Below, one piece after another: positions 6,635 through 13,673 of a stretch of 17,256 bases of DNA. The notes beneath the pieces are model-generated. The model worked only from the letters and a program-made list of their open reading frames with translations, was not told the DNA's origin and made no database searches. This DNA is from Desulfobacteraceae bacterium (lineage in GTDB: Bacteria; Desulfobacterota; Desulfobacteria; Desulfobacterales; Desulfosalsimonadaceae), in the NCBI GenBank assembly GCA_021162325.1, contig JAGGYV010000118.1, positions 1 to 17,256 of the forward strand, written 5' to 3'. Both the position numbers and the translations under genes were made by a program. The stretch's first letter is position 1. Every line of letters starts with the position of its first letter.

Positions 6635-7671
6635 TGGCGCCTTCATTTAAACCCCGCCTCATAAATGACGCTTCAGGTGACCCGGGCCTATTTGTACCCT
6701 TTTCATTTCATAACCGGGCGATCGTTTTTGATCTGGGAGACATTTACAACCTGTCTTCCAGGGAAATTCTTAAGATCAGTCATATTTTCATTTCCCATAC
6801 CCATATGGATCATTTCGCCGGGTTTGACCGCTTACTGCGGATTATGCTCGGCCGGGAAAAAACAGTCTATCTTTATGGCCCGGAAGGATTCCTGGCCAAT
6901 ATCGAAGGTAAACTGTCGGGTTATTCATGGAACCTTGTAAAAAATTTTTCAAACCAATTAATTATTCATGCCTCTGAAATCACTGAAAGCAACCTGTTCT
7001 CCCAGAAATATTTATTACAAAACAGGTTTAAACCCACTCACGAGCCATTAATCAAGCCGTTTTGTCATCATATGATACACGATGAATCATCGCTTAAAAT
7101 AAACACTTCGATTTTAGACCATGGAATTCCAAGTCTTGGCTTTGCGCTTAAAGAAAAATTTCGAATTAATATCCGAAAAGACGCGATTGAAGCGCTTGGA
7201 TTAATTCCCGGGAAATGGCTGTATCGGTTTAAGCAGGCAATGTTTGAAAAATATGATCCTGCGTCGACACTTGACGTACCATGCGTGGAAAACGCACTAA
7301 CAACTTTAAAAAATTACAAATTTCAGGATTTGGTTGACCGGATTACAATGATAACGGAAGGGCAGAAAATCGCTTATGTCGCAGATGTTGCCTATACTGC
7401 GTCCAATGTTGAAAAAATCATTTCATTGGCCAGGGATGCCGACCACCTGTTTATTGAATCCGCTTTTCTGGAAAAAGATATGGGGCATTCCATGGCAAAA
7501 CGTCATTTAACCGCTCGTCAGGCTGGGGAAATTGCCGGGTTGGCCGGTGCCAAACGGTTTACCCTGTTTCATTTCTCTCCTCGCTATCAAAACGCAGAAC
7601 ACCTGTTTTACAATGAAGCCCGCAAAGCATATCAACAAATCGCTTATCAAAAAAATACCCGTCTTATTTGA
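6634..7671 (+). CDS. RNase Z-like metallo-beta-lactamase fold hydrolase
   Basis: The product has 345 residues. The metal site HTHMDH gives His55, His57, Asp59 and His60. Further ligands are probably LDHG (His163), YVADVAY (Asp251) and LFHFSPRY (His313). The C-terminal run HLTARQAGEIAGLAGAKR followed by FTLFHFSPRY is close to the RNase Z pattern, where that Thr/His motif helps tRNA 3'-end cleavage. However, the N-terminus lacks the usual glycine-rich RNase Z start. A role in tRNA 3' processing is possible, but a different phosphodiesterase substrate is equally likely. The gene overlaps the preceding 141-residue gene by one base. It ends 11 bases from the convergent TetR gene with no clear terminator between. 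Confidence 0.75.
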   Translation: MAPSFKPRLINDASGDPGLFVPFSFHNRAIVFDLGDIYNLSSREILKISHIFISHTHMDHFAGFDRLLRIMLGREKTVYLYGPEGFLANIEGKLSGYSWNLVKNFSNQLIIHASEITESNLFSQKYLLQNRFKPTHEPLIKPFCHHMIHDESSLKINTSILDHGIPSLGFALKEKFRINIRKDAIEALGLIPGKWLYRFKQAMFEKYDPASTLDVPCVENALTTLKNYKFQDLVDRITMITEGQKIAYVADVAYTASNVEKIISLARDADHLFIESAFLEKDMGHSMAKRHLTARQAGEIAGLAGAKRFTLFHFSPRYQNAEHLFYNEARKAYQQIAYQKNTRLI

Positions 7672-7682
7672 CGACATTTTGC

Positions 7683-8297
7683 TTACGCGCTTTCAAGCGC
7701 CTCTAAGGAACCCTGACGCATGATAATAAGAGCGAGTTTATGAATCGCTTTTCTTTTTTCTTCAGCTGTTCGACCGGGATAATTGCGGAATGTCAAAACA
7801 ACACCGGCCAGGGATGCGAAAAATGCCTGGGTATTTAAACGCAAATTGCCGGCATCATCGGTTTGCTTCACCACATTGTCAAACATGTTAAGGAAATACC
7901 GTTGCACTCCGTTAAATTTCTTTAAAGCCTGGGGATTCAATTCTCCCCGAATCATGAAATGACACATCATCTGGAAAGTCGCTTCATTATCAACCATATA
8001 GTCAACCACCGCCAGGGTGATGGTTTCCATGATGTCACCATTTTTAACCCGCTGCTGCAATAATTTTTCAATGGTATTGATATCCTGGATCAGCGCTTCC
8101 ACAAAAAGATCGTCCTGGCTAGGAAAATATCTATAAATAGATGCGGCTGAGACCCCGGCTTTTAAAGCAATATCGCGCATTCCAATTTCATGGAATGATT
8201 TTTCTTCAAAAAGCGCCATTGCCGCCTTGATGATCAACTGTTTTCGAACTTCGCGTTCATCTTCTCTTAATTGTTTGAATGTGGATTTTTCCTGCAA
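7683..8297 (-). CDS. TetR/AcrR-family transcriptional regulator
   Basis: The product has 204 residues from the chosen start. The N-terminal helix-turn-helix reads AAMALFEEKSFHEIGMRDIA then KAGVSAASIYRYFPSQDDLF, the typical TetR DNA-binding domain. The remainder is an all-helical ligand and dimer domain whose ligand cannot be told. The start is TTG at 8297 because a strong GGAGG (8306-8310) sits eight bases upstream. The longer reading from TTG at 8333 adds 12 residues and has no ribosome site. The gene lies downstream of the HD-GYP response regulator and converges on the RNase Z-like gene. Two copies of TAGAATAAAC in inverted orientation lie in its promoter region and could be its own operators. 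Confidence 0.88.
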   Translation of the reverse strand: MQEKSTFKQLREDEREVRKQLIIKAAMALFEEKSFHEIGMRDIALKAGVSAASIYRYFPSQDDLFVEALIQDINTIEKLLQQRVKNGDIMETITLAVVDYMVDNEATFQMMCHFMIRGELNPQALKKFNGVQRYFLNMFDNVVKQTDDAGNLRLNTQAFFASLAGVVLTFRNYPGRTAEEKRKAIHKLALIIMRQGSLEALESA

Positions 8298-8334
8298 TTT
8301 TCTATCCTCCAGATGGTTAGAAATACGATACAAA

Positions 8335-8386
8335 GTTTATTCTAGTTTAAAAAAATAAAAATATCATAGTTTAGTAGAATAAACAA
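8335..8386 (-). promoter_or_regulatory. TetR gene promoter with candidate operator pair
   Basis: GTTTATTCTA (8335-8344) and TAGAATAAAC (8375-8384) are exact inverted copies 30 bases apart. They flank a possible minus-strand promoter with -35 TTGTTT (8386-8381), a 17-base spacer and -10 TATTTT (8363-8358). One copy overlaps the -35 and the other lies downstream of the start. This is the arrangement expected for autorepression by a TetR protein, but it is inferred only from position. Confidence 0.4.
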
Positions 8387-8441
8387 TGTTTTTTGCCCAA
8401 TTCCATTAAATTAAAGATTTGATGTGCAGGCAGCATATCCC

Positions 8442-10010
8442 TTATCCCGGGTAACGGTTATTAATCTCGACAAACGCTTCAATATTTTCAAAAAATATGT
8501 CCACCAGATTCGGATCAAAGCGCGAGCCTCGCTGGGCTTCAATTAATTTCAGAACCCGGGTCATGCCCCACTTTTCTTTATAAACCCGCCAGTGAGTGAG
8601 AGAGTCAAAAACATCCGCCAGCCCGGTGATTCTGCCGAAAATATGAATTTTTTCTCCTTTGAGTCCCTGCGGATAACCACCCCCATCCCAGTGTTCATGA
8701 TGCTGATGAGCAACTATGGCGGCAGCCTGCATGATTTGACGATTTGAATTCTTAAAAATATCATACCCGATGGTTGTATGCGGCTTGATTTTTTCAAACT
8801 CTTCAGGTGTTAATTTGCCGGGTTTAAATAAAATTGAATCCGGGATGGCTACTTTGCCGACATCATGCATCGGCGATACGAGCCTTAACAGATCTGCTTC
8901 ATCCTGGCTTAAACCGACTTTTATTGCCAACAGGTAGCAAAATAAAGAAACACGGTGCACGTGCTTACCGACATCTGTCGATCTGTTTTCAATGACTTCA
9001 CCCAAAGTCATCAACATTTCTTTGTGTGTATCTACAAGTTCCTTGTTCAAAAGAATATTTTCAAATGCCACGGCAACATTGTTTGAAAAAATGCGAATCA
9101 GATCCCGATCAATCTTACTTAAGTGACCACAGCTTTTTAAAAATAAAACATTCTTCATACCGCTTTTTGTGGCCAGATATCCAACATAGAGATCGTCGAC
9201 AAACAGACTTTTTTCAGTATCCACCGCCTGGCGTAAATATCGCATGACATCAACGCTAAACATGCTGGATACATATTGATCCACCGAATTTTCATATTTG
9301 CCGGTTGCCGCCAATACGATAAAATCATCGTTTTCTTTAAATGCGCTAAAACCGGACAACTGGAGATAAACAGAGCTTTCATCTAACTTCAATATAGAGA
9401 CCAGCTGTGTCAATACGCCTTTGGCAAATTCTTTTAACGACTGATGTTCAAAGAGACGCGCAGATGCCTTGATAATCTGTTCAAGCCCGGACCGATTCTT
9501 CTCTATGATACGCAAATCCCTGTAAGAACGCAGGGCTGTCGTTATTGTGGTAAACAATTTCTGAGCCGTGAGTTCTGTTTTTTCCTTGTATTCATTAATA
9601 TCATAATCAATGATCACATCCCTTTCAGGTGCCTTGCCGGGTTGTCCGGTCCGTAAAATAATCCGGACAAAAGAATTTTTCAAATCCTGTCGAATATATC
9701 TGGCCAGCTGGAGACCGGCATCATCCGTTTCCATCACCACATCAAGAAGTATAATGGCCGTATCAGAATTGGCACAGATAAGTTGTTTTGTTTCCTCGCC
9801 GGAATAAGCGCTTAAAAATTCAAGGGACTGTCCTTCAAATACATAGTCATCTAATACCATCTTTGTAACGTTATGTACTTCCACTTCGTCATCAGCAATA
9901 ATGATTTTCCAGGGTTTTTTCTGCATTAAATCGTCTGGTTTGTCTGTAGCCCCTTTTTCGAAAAGACTTTTTGTACTTGAAACCCCGTTCGAATCGTGTG
10001 CATTGCCCAT
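8442..10010 (-). CDS. Response regulator with REC, DUF3369 and HD-GYP domains
   Basis: The product has 522 residues from the chosen ATG. The receiver domain (about 34-160) has the acidic pair Asp40-Asp41, the phosphoacceptor Asp90 (LLDVVMETDDAG), and EYKEK with a conserved Lys near 142. A DUF3369/GAF-like sensor segment follows (about 165-325). The HD-GYP domain (about 330-520) has MHDVGK (His382, Asp383), HQHHEHWDGGGYPQGLKG (435-452) and FDSLTHWRVYK. HD-GYP domains hydrolyse cyclic di-GMP, so this is probably a phosphorylation-controlled c-di-GMP phosphodiesterase. No histidine kinase is adjacent. The ATG at 10010 has GGAG (10019-10022) eight bases upstream; a TTG start at 10091 would lie inside a palindromic repeat and is rejected. 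Confidence 0.9.
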   Translation of the reverse strand: MGNAHDSNGVSSTKSLFEKGATDKPDDLMQKKPWKIIIADDEVEVHNVTKMVLDDYVFEGQSLEFLSAYSGEETKQLICANSDTAIILLDVVMETDDAGLQLARYIRQDLKNSFVRIILRTGQPGKAPERDVIIDYDINEYKEKTELTAQKLFTTITTALRSYRDLRIIEKNRSGLEQIIKASARLFEHQSLKEFAKGVLTQLVSILKLDESSVYLQLSGFSAFKENDDFIVLAATGKYENSVDQYVSSMFSVDVMRYLRQAVDTEKSLFVDDLYVGYLATKSGMKNVLFLKSCGHLSKIDRDLIRIFSNNVAVAFENILLNKELVDTHKEMLMTLGEVIENRSTDVGKHVHRVSLFCYLLAIKVGLSQDEADLLRLVSPMHDVGKVAIPDSILFKPGKLTPEEFEKIKPHTTIGYDIFKNSNRQIMQAAAIVAHQHHEHWDGGGYPQGLKGEKIHIFGRITGLADVFDSLTHWRVYKEKWGMTRVLKLIEAQRGSRFDPNLVDIFFENIEAFVEINNRYPG

Positions 10011-10037
10011 ATATCCATCTCCAAAATCTAAATTATT

Positions 10038-10145
10038 GTAAGCATTCACAGGGCACTGCATCTGCTTTGTTGCCGAGCACTTGAAGTACAAAAGGTCGTC
10101 TATGCGCTCGGCGCCTCACATCTACAGCACCCTGTGAATGCTTAC
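10038..10145. repeat. Palindromic repeat in the 5' leader of the HD-GYP gene
   Basis: GTAAGCATTCACAGGG (10038-10053) is exactly repeated in reverse complement at 10130-10145. The complementarity continues imperfectly inward (CTGCATCTG against CTGTAGATG; GCCGAGC on both sides). It is non-coding, ends 15 bases before the GGAG site of the HD-GYP gene, and could fold as one long hairpin in its mRNA. Confidence 0.75.
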
Positions 10146-10216
10146 AGTTCATCGGTTGGAACTGCATCAGCAGTTATACCCCCGTGAACGGGTACCCATT
10201 ATTTGCAATGGATAAA

Positions 10217-10246
10217 AATATAACATCCCCGGCTGTATTTTGGCAA
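10217..10246 (-). promoter_or_regulatory. Predicted sigma-70-type promoter of the HD-GYP gene
   Basis: On the minus strand TTGCCA (10246-10241) and TATATT (10222-10217) are 18 bases apart, each five of six to consensus. Transcription from here would give a leader of about 200 bases that contains the 10038-10145 hairpin. Confidence 0.45.
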
Positions 10247-10298
10247 GGAATGATTCCGGAAGGATCCCGGTATTAAAGCAAAATAATTATCCACTTCG

Positions 10299-10498
10299 CT
10301 CAAGTTGAACGCATTGAGCCTTCAAAATCAAGGGACTATTTTCCTGGATACCCGCCTTCGCGGGTATGACGACAATCGATTCTTTAATGATGAATAAAGG
10401 TTATGTCATTCCCGTTAAAAAGCTTGTGCCCGCGAAGGCGGGTAGCGGGAATCCAGTGCCATATATCCGAAATAATTACTTTTAAACTCAACTTGAGT
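10299..10498. repeat. Large composite palindromic repeat
   Basis: The outer ends CTCAAGTTGA (10299-10308) and TCAACTTGAG (10489-10498) are exact inverted copies. Inside, CTGGAT...ATGAC (10344-10370) and GTCAT...ATCCAG (10405-10456) mirror each other, and CCCGCCTTCGCGGG (10351-10364) is the exact complement of CCCGCGAAGGCGGG (10429-10442). Each of these last two also folds on itself with a four-base loop. The core resembles the widespread GTCATTCCCGC...GCGGGAATCCAG bacterial repeat. Confidence 0.75.
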
Positions 10499-10545
10499 AG
10501 ACCGGATAAGCAGATAAAACAAAATACTCTCGTAAAAAATATCCA

Positions 10546-10687
10546 GATGACTAGGTTAAAAGTTCCACCAATCCCATAAAGTTTGGCAAAGCGTAGTGAT
10601 TTTTCAAACAAGAAAGCATACATGTAGTATCTTGAATGGCTGAAAAATTGCTACAACGCAGTAGATGGGACTTTTTACGACGCCATC
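10546..10687 (-). repeat. Dispersed inverted-repeat element, copy 2
   Basis: Same family as copies at 1-125 and 12212-12363. The left end GATGAC...TTAAAAGTTCCACC is inverted to the right end GGGACTTTTTACGACGCCATC. Inside, ATTTTTCA (10599-10606) pairs with TGAAAAAT (10641-10648), and ATAC-atgta-GTAT lies in the centre. A further CTCGTAAAAAATAT-CC precedes the left end, as in copy 3. Read on the minus strand it follows the holA stop codon by nine bases. Confidence 0.75.
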
Positions 10688-10696
10688 AAGCAAGAC

Positions 10697-12163
10697 TTAA
10701 TGTTGATAATCAAGATTACCGCAAATTTTAAAAACAACTTCCTCAAGAATTGATGCCGGGGGCTGGCCGGAAGTTTTCAGTTTTACATCCGCATGGTTTA
10801 AGGCTTCAAAGGCAGTGAACAAATCTTTTTTAGAATATTTTTTGGATCGCAGAAATTGTTGAAATATGGGATATGGATTATTCGGATTTTTGGCAATCAT
10901 CAGGTCTGTGGCCGGTTTTTTTTGCTTTTTACATTCCGGCGATTCAAATTTGCCTTTCAAGGCGTTCTGATGATAGGCAAGCTTTTCAATTAGTTCCTCA
11001 TCGTATTTAACGATTAATGGAATAATCATTTGTCTGAACTGATCATAACCGATTCCCGGATGCCAGTTGCTGCCATATTGGCTTCCCAAAAAACCTTTAA
11101 TCACCAACAATTTTCGAATCTGATTGGTCATTGCCGTTAGAATTTGCAAATAATGGAATCCGGAAGCAAGCAGCGAAGACATATAATGAAGTGTTTTTAA
11201 TGTATCCCGGTCAGAAAGTGCTCCCGTTAATTCATAAATCGGATCCTGCCGTGTCCGGATTAATACCGCATGCACGTCGTCAGCCGTAATGTATTCCCGA
11301 TCTTTTGCATAATCAACCAGCTTCTCTAAGTTGGCGTTAAACGCCCTTAGATCAAAACCGATCATTTTAAAAATCAGCTCAAATGCTTTTGAGTCAATCT
11401 GTTTATTATGTTTCTTCAAAAACTGACGCATATGCTGCTGCAAAAACCGTTGCTGCACATCGACATCCGCTTTGCGATTCCCCTTTGGGATAGAACAATC
11501 AATAACCGTCCCGATACGTTTGATGATTTTATACAGCGCTTTGCGTTTATCAACCGTATCCGTGGTGATAAATAGAAAATTTTGCTCAGGAAACCCGTGG
11601 TTGATGGCATTTTTCAGGCGGTCGGCATCATCGCCGGATGCAGGAACCGGCAGATGACGTTCTGTGCAATATGCACAAAGCGTCTTAATCAAGTCAATGT
11701 CGGTTGCCTGATCGTCACTGATATTAAATTTATCAGAAATTGTTTCATCTGAAATATCTGCCATATCGATCTGAAGACGACTTAACAGATTTAAAAATTG
11801 CTTGGCGGCTTTTTCAAAATTATTGTTTTCATATTGTTGTTTAATTTTTTGTAAAACATTGCCCTGGTTGTGACTGGCAACAAACACGGTGGCATCCCGC
11901 AGTTCCATAATTTTTTTTTCAGAAAAAAAAGAATACGTATTCATTCGCTCAATAACATCGGAAACCTGCCCTTCCTCCCGATGATTAACCACTTCATAAT
12001 TATGCTTCTGCCTGGCAGGATCAGGAATAATCGCATTTAATAACTCCCGGGTGACCTGCTGATACAAAAATTCTTCTCCGAATATCAGGTAAACCGGATC
12101 AAATCCTGAATCTACACGTTCGCGGATATACTCTTTGATTGACTGATAATTAGTTTCTGGCAT
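10697..12163 (-). CDS. holA: DNA polymerase III subunit delta
   Basis: The product has 488 residues and is the clamp-loader delta subunit, which opens the sliding clamp ring. Evidence is the N-terminal DPVYLIFGEEFLYQQ (22-36), the region FLFITTDTVDKRKALYKII (196-214), and the C-terminal part with FDLRAFNANLEKLVDYA and ITADDVHAVL, all typical of HolA. It is longer than the 343-residue E. coli protein: about 90 residues (roughly 98-190) separate the ATVFVA strand from the next Walker-like block, and an extra lysine-rich loop lies near the C-terminus. The start is ATG at 12163; upstream in-frame codons to 12262 lie in the repeat element and are rejected. No strong ribosome site is seen. It is last in the ileS-lspA-lgt-holA direction. 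Confidence 0.85.
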   Translation of the reverse strand: MPETNYQSIKEYIRERVDSGFDPVYLIFGEEFLYQQVTRELLNAIIPDPARQKHNYEVVNHREEGQVSDVIERMNTYSFFSEKKIMELRDATVFVASHNQGNVLQKIKQQYENNNFEKAAKQFLNLLSRLQIDMADISDETISDKFNISDDQATDIDLIKTLCAYCTERHLPVPASGDDADRLKNAINHGFPEQNFLFITTDTVDKRKALYKIIKRIGTVIDCSIPKGNRKADVDVQQRFLQQHMRQFLKKHNKQIDSKAFELIFKMIGFDLRAFNANLEKLVDYAKDREYITADDVHAVLIRTRQDPIYELTGALSDRDTLKTLHYMSSLLASGFHYLQILTAMTNQIRKLLVIKGFLGSQYGSNWHPGIGYDQFRQMIIPLIVKYDEELIEKLAYHQNALKGKFESPECKKQKKPATDLMIAKNPNNPYPIFQQFLRSKKYSKKDLFTAFEALNHADVKLKTSGQPPASILEEVVFKICGNLDYQH

Positions 12164-12211
12164 TTTTTCATAAAATGGAATTTTGATGGTCCTGTAAAAA
12201 ACGCTTACCCA

Positions 12212-12363
12212 GATGGCAAAGAAAAAAGTTCCACCCGTCTCATAAAAATTGGCAAGGCGCATAAATTTTGAGGAATGAGGCGTAGCTGGCCTACTCCCCC
12301 AGTTGAAGATTGGAGACGAAAAATGCAGTGCAACACAGAATTTGGACTTTTTGCGAAGCCATC
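12212..12363 (-). repeat. Dispersed inverted-repeat element, copy 3, filling the lgt-holA gap
   Basis: The left end GATGGCAAAGAAAAAAGTTCC is mirrored by the right end, which reads GATGGCTTCGCAAAAAGTCC on the minus strand. The right end abuts lgt so closely that the lgt stop TGA shares bases with it. An additional inverted end, TTGATGG then TGTAAAAA (12183-12200), lies just left, about 20 bases before the holA start. The centre carries GTAG-ctggc-CTAC. The element occupies nearly the whole space between the two genes. Confidence 0.78.
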
Positions 12364-13123
12364 AATTTTTACGGCCGAGAACAATCAGCATAATGACGGC
12401 AATGAACGCTGAAGTTAAGCCGATGGTCTGTGATATCGAGAATGTATTAAAAACGGTAGCGCCTCTGTAATCACCACGAAAAAATTCAATGATGGAACGA
12501 TTAATTCCGTAAATTGCAAAATAAACCCAGAAAAGTTGACCATCATATTTTTTAAATCGGCGAAGAGATAAAATCAGAATAAATATCATAAAATTAGACG
12601 CCGAAGAATAAAGCTGTGTCGGATGCAGAGCGACATACAAAGGGGCCAGAGAATCCGGATTCTTAAATATGATCGCCCAGGGCTGATGGCAAATTTTTCC
12701 GTAACAGCAACCGGCAGAAAAACATCCGATTCGCCCGATTGCGTGCCCTAAAGGGAGCGCAAGCGCGGCAATGTCTGCCATTTTTCCCAACGGCAAATGA
12801 TAAATTTTTAAGTATACAATAAGGACGGCAGCTGACGCAATAAATCCGCCGTAAAAAACCAGACCGCCATTCCATATCTTAACCATTTCCAACGGCGCGG
12901 ACATAAAAAAATCAAGGTTTGTTATAACATAAAACAACCGCGACCCGACGATTGCCGCAATCACAACGTAAAAGCAAGCGTCAACCACTTTATCCGGGTC
13001 GATCCCGAGTCTTTTGGCTTCATGTTTGGCGACAAACATCGCGGACAGTACCGCCAGGGCAATAAAAAAACCATAGGTATGAATGGTTGCTAAATCGCCA
13101 ATTTTCAACAAAACAGGATACAT
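12362..13123 (-). CDS. lgt: Phosphatidylglycerol-prolipoprotein diacylglyceryl transferase
   Basis: The product has 253 residues and is an inner-membrane enzyme with about seven hydrophobic segments. It transfers diacylglycerol from phosphatidylglycerol to the lipobox cysteine of prolipoproteins. Signature motifs are HTYGFF (15-20), GGLVFYGGF (86-94) and HAIGRIGCFSAGCCYG (127-142), containing the conserved Arg131, followed by HPTQLY (167-172). The E. coli His103 position is Tyr here, as in many bacterial Lgt proteins. The ATG at 13123 has GAGG seven bases upstream. It lies 58 bases after lspA, the next enzyme in lipoprotein maturation. The TGA stop overlaps the end of the repeat element. Confidence 0.95.
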   Translation of the reverse strand: MYPVLLKIGDLATIHTYGFFIALAVLSAMFVAKHEAKRLGIDPDKVVDACFYVVIAAIVGSRLFYVITNLDFFMSAPLEMVKIWNGGLVFYGGFIASAAVLIVYLKIYHLPLGKMADIAALALPLGHAIGRIGCFSAGCCYGKICHQPWAIIFKNPDSLAPLYVALHPTQLYSSASNFMIFILILSLRRFKKYDGQLFWVYFAIYGINRSIIEFFRGDYRGATVFNTFSISQTIGLTSAFIAVIMLIVLGRKN

Positions 13124-13181
13124 ATGCTACCTCAATTTTTATAAAGTCCGCGTTCGCACCATTATTTGAACTTAAAAGGCG

Positions 13182-13673
13182 TTATAACTCAACTTTACGA
13201 AATAAAATATAAAACCCAAAGATCACCATGCCGATGGATATTGCGCTATCGGCAATATTAAAAGCCGGCCAGTGCAGGTGAGCAACATATAAATCAATAA
13301 AATCGACCACCTCGCCAAGACGGATTCGATCGATCATGTTTCCCAAAGCGCCCCCGAATATTAACGCAAACCCAACGGAAAGGACCGGGTATTCAGGCGG
13401 CGTATTTTTGTATAAATACAACACCAGTCCCATGGCGAGAACAGCGATTAAAATAAACAGCATGCTTTGCAGATTGCCCTGATTTTTGGCAAAAATCCCG
13501 AATGCACCGCCCGGATTATGAATATATATCAGACTAAAAAAACCGGGGATCACTTGGACTTCTTCATAATAAGACAATGAATGGCTAATCATCCATTTGG
13601 TTAGCTGATCCAAAACCACCACAAGACTGGAAATCGATACCAGCATCATAAATTTATTTTTTATGACATTCAT
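13182..13673 (-). CDS. lspA: Lipoprotein signal peptidase (signal peptidase II)
   Basis: The product has 163 residues and four membrane segments. It removes the signal peptide of diacylglyceryl-modified prolipoproteins. Motifs are LDQLTKW (21-27), HNPGGAFG (52-59), GGALGNMIDR (107-116), VVDFID (122-127) with catalytic Asp124, and FNIADSAI (138-145) with catalytic Asp142. The ATG follows the ileS stop codon without a gap (TGAATG), so translation is coupled. ileS-lspA adjacency is common in proteobacteria. Confidence 0.95.
   Translation of the reverse strand: MNVIKNKFMMLVSISSLVVVLDQLTKWMISHSLSYYEEVQVIPGFFSLIYIHNPGGAFGIFAKNQGNLQSMLFILIAVLAMGLVLYLYKNTPPEYPVLSVGFALIFGGALGNMIDRIRLGEVVDFIDLYVAHLHWPAFNIADSAISIGMVIFGFYILFRKVEL

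Larger units (their letters stand above)
10011..10696. other. Gene-free stretch filled with repeats
   Basis: No credible gene is present over almost 690 bases. It holds the 5' leader and promoter of the HD-GYP gene, the palindromic repeat at 10038-10145, a small AACTGC/GCAGTT hairpin near 10160-10175, the large hairpin repeat at 10299-10498 and the GATGGC element at 10546-10687. A 79-codon open frame at 10384-10623 runs across two repeats and is not coding. Confidence 0.7.

Noticed and set aside
7687..7700. GCGCTT/AAGCGC hairpin as a terminator between the convergent genes
   Set aside because: It lies inside the TetR coding region, has a two-base loop and no T-run on either strand.
8298..8333. 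Longer TetR protein from TTG at 8333
   Set aside because: No ribosome site, and the stretch contains the strong GGAGG that serves the TTG at 8297.
10011..10091. A 27-codon upstream extension of the HD-GYP regulator from a TTG codon
   Set aside because: It lies within a palindromic repeat; the ATG at 10010 has a GGAG site at good spacing.
10241..10260. Sigma-54 promoter at TTGGCAAGGAATGATT
   Set aside because: The -12 GC element is missing at the required spacing; the opposite strand gives a better sigma-70-type pair.
10384..10623. A 79-codon open frame on the minus strand
   Set aside because: It spans two unrelated repeats, and its translation partly mirrors that of the same repeat upstream of holA, so it is repeat-derived.
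12164..12262. A 33-codon upstream extension of holA
   Set aside because: It runs through the GATGGC repeat element, has no ribosome site and does not resemble HolA N-termini, which begin at MPETNYQS.
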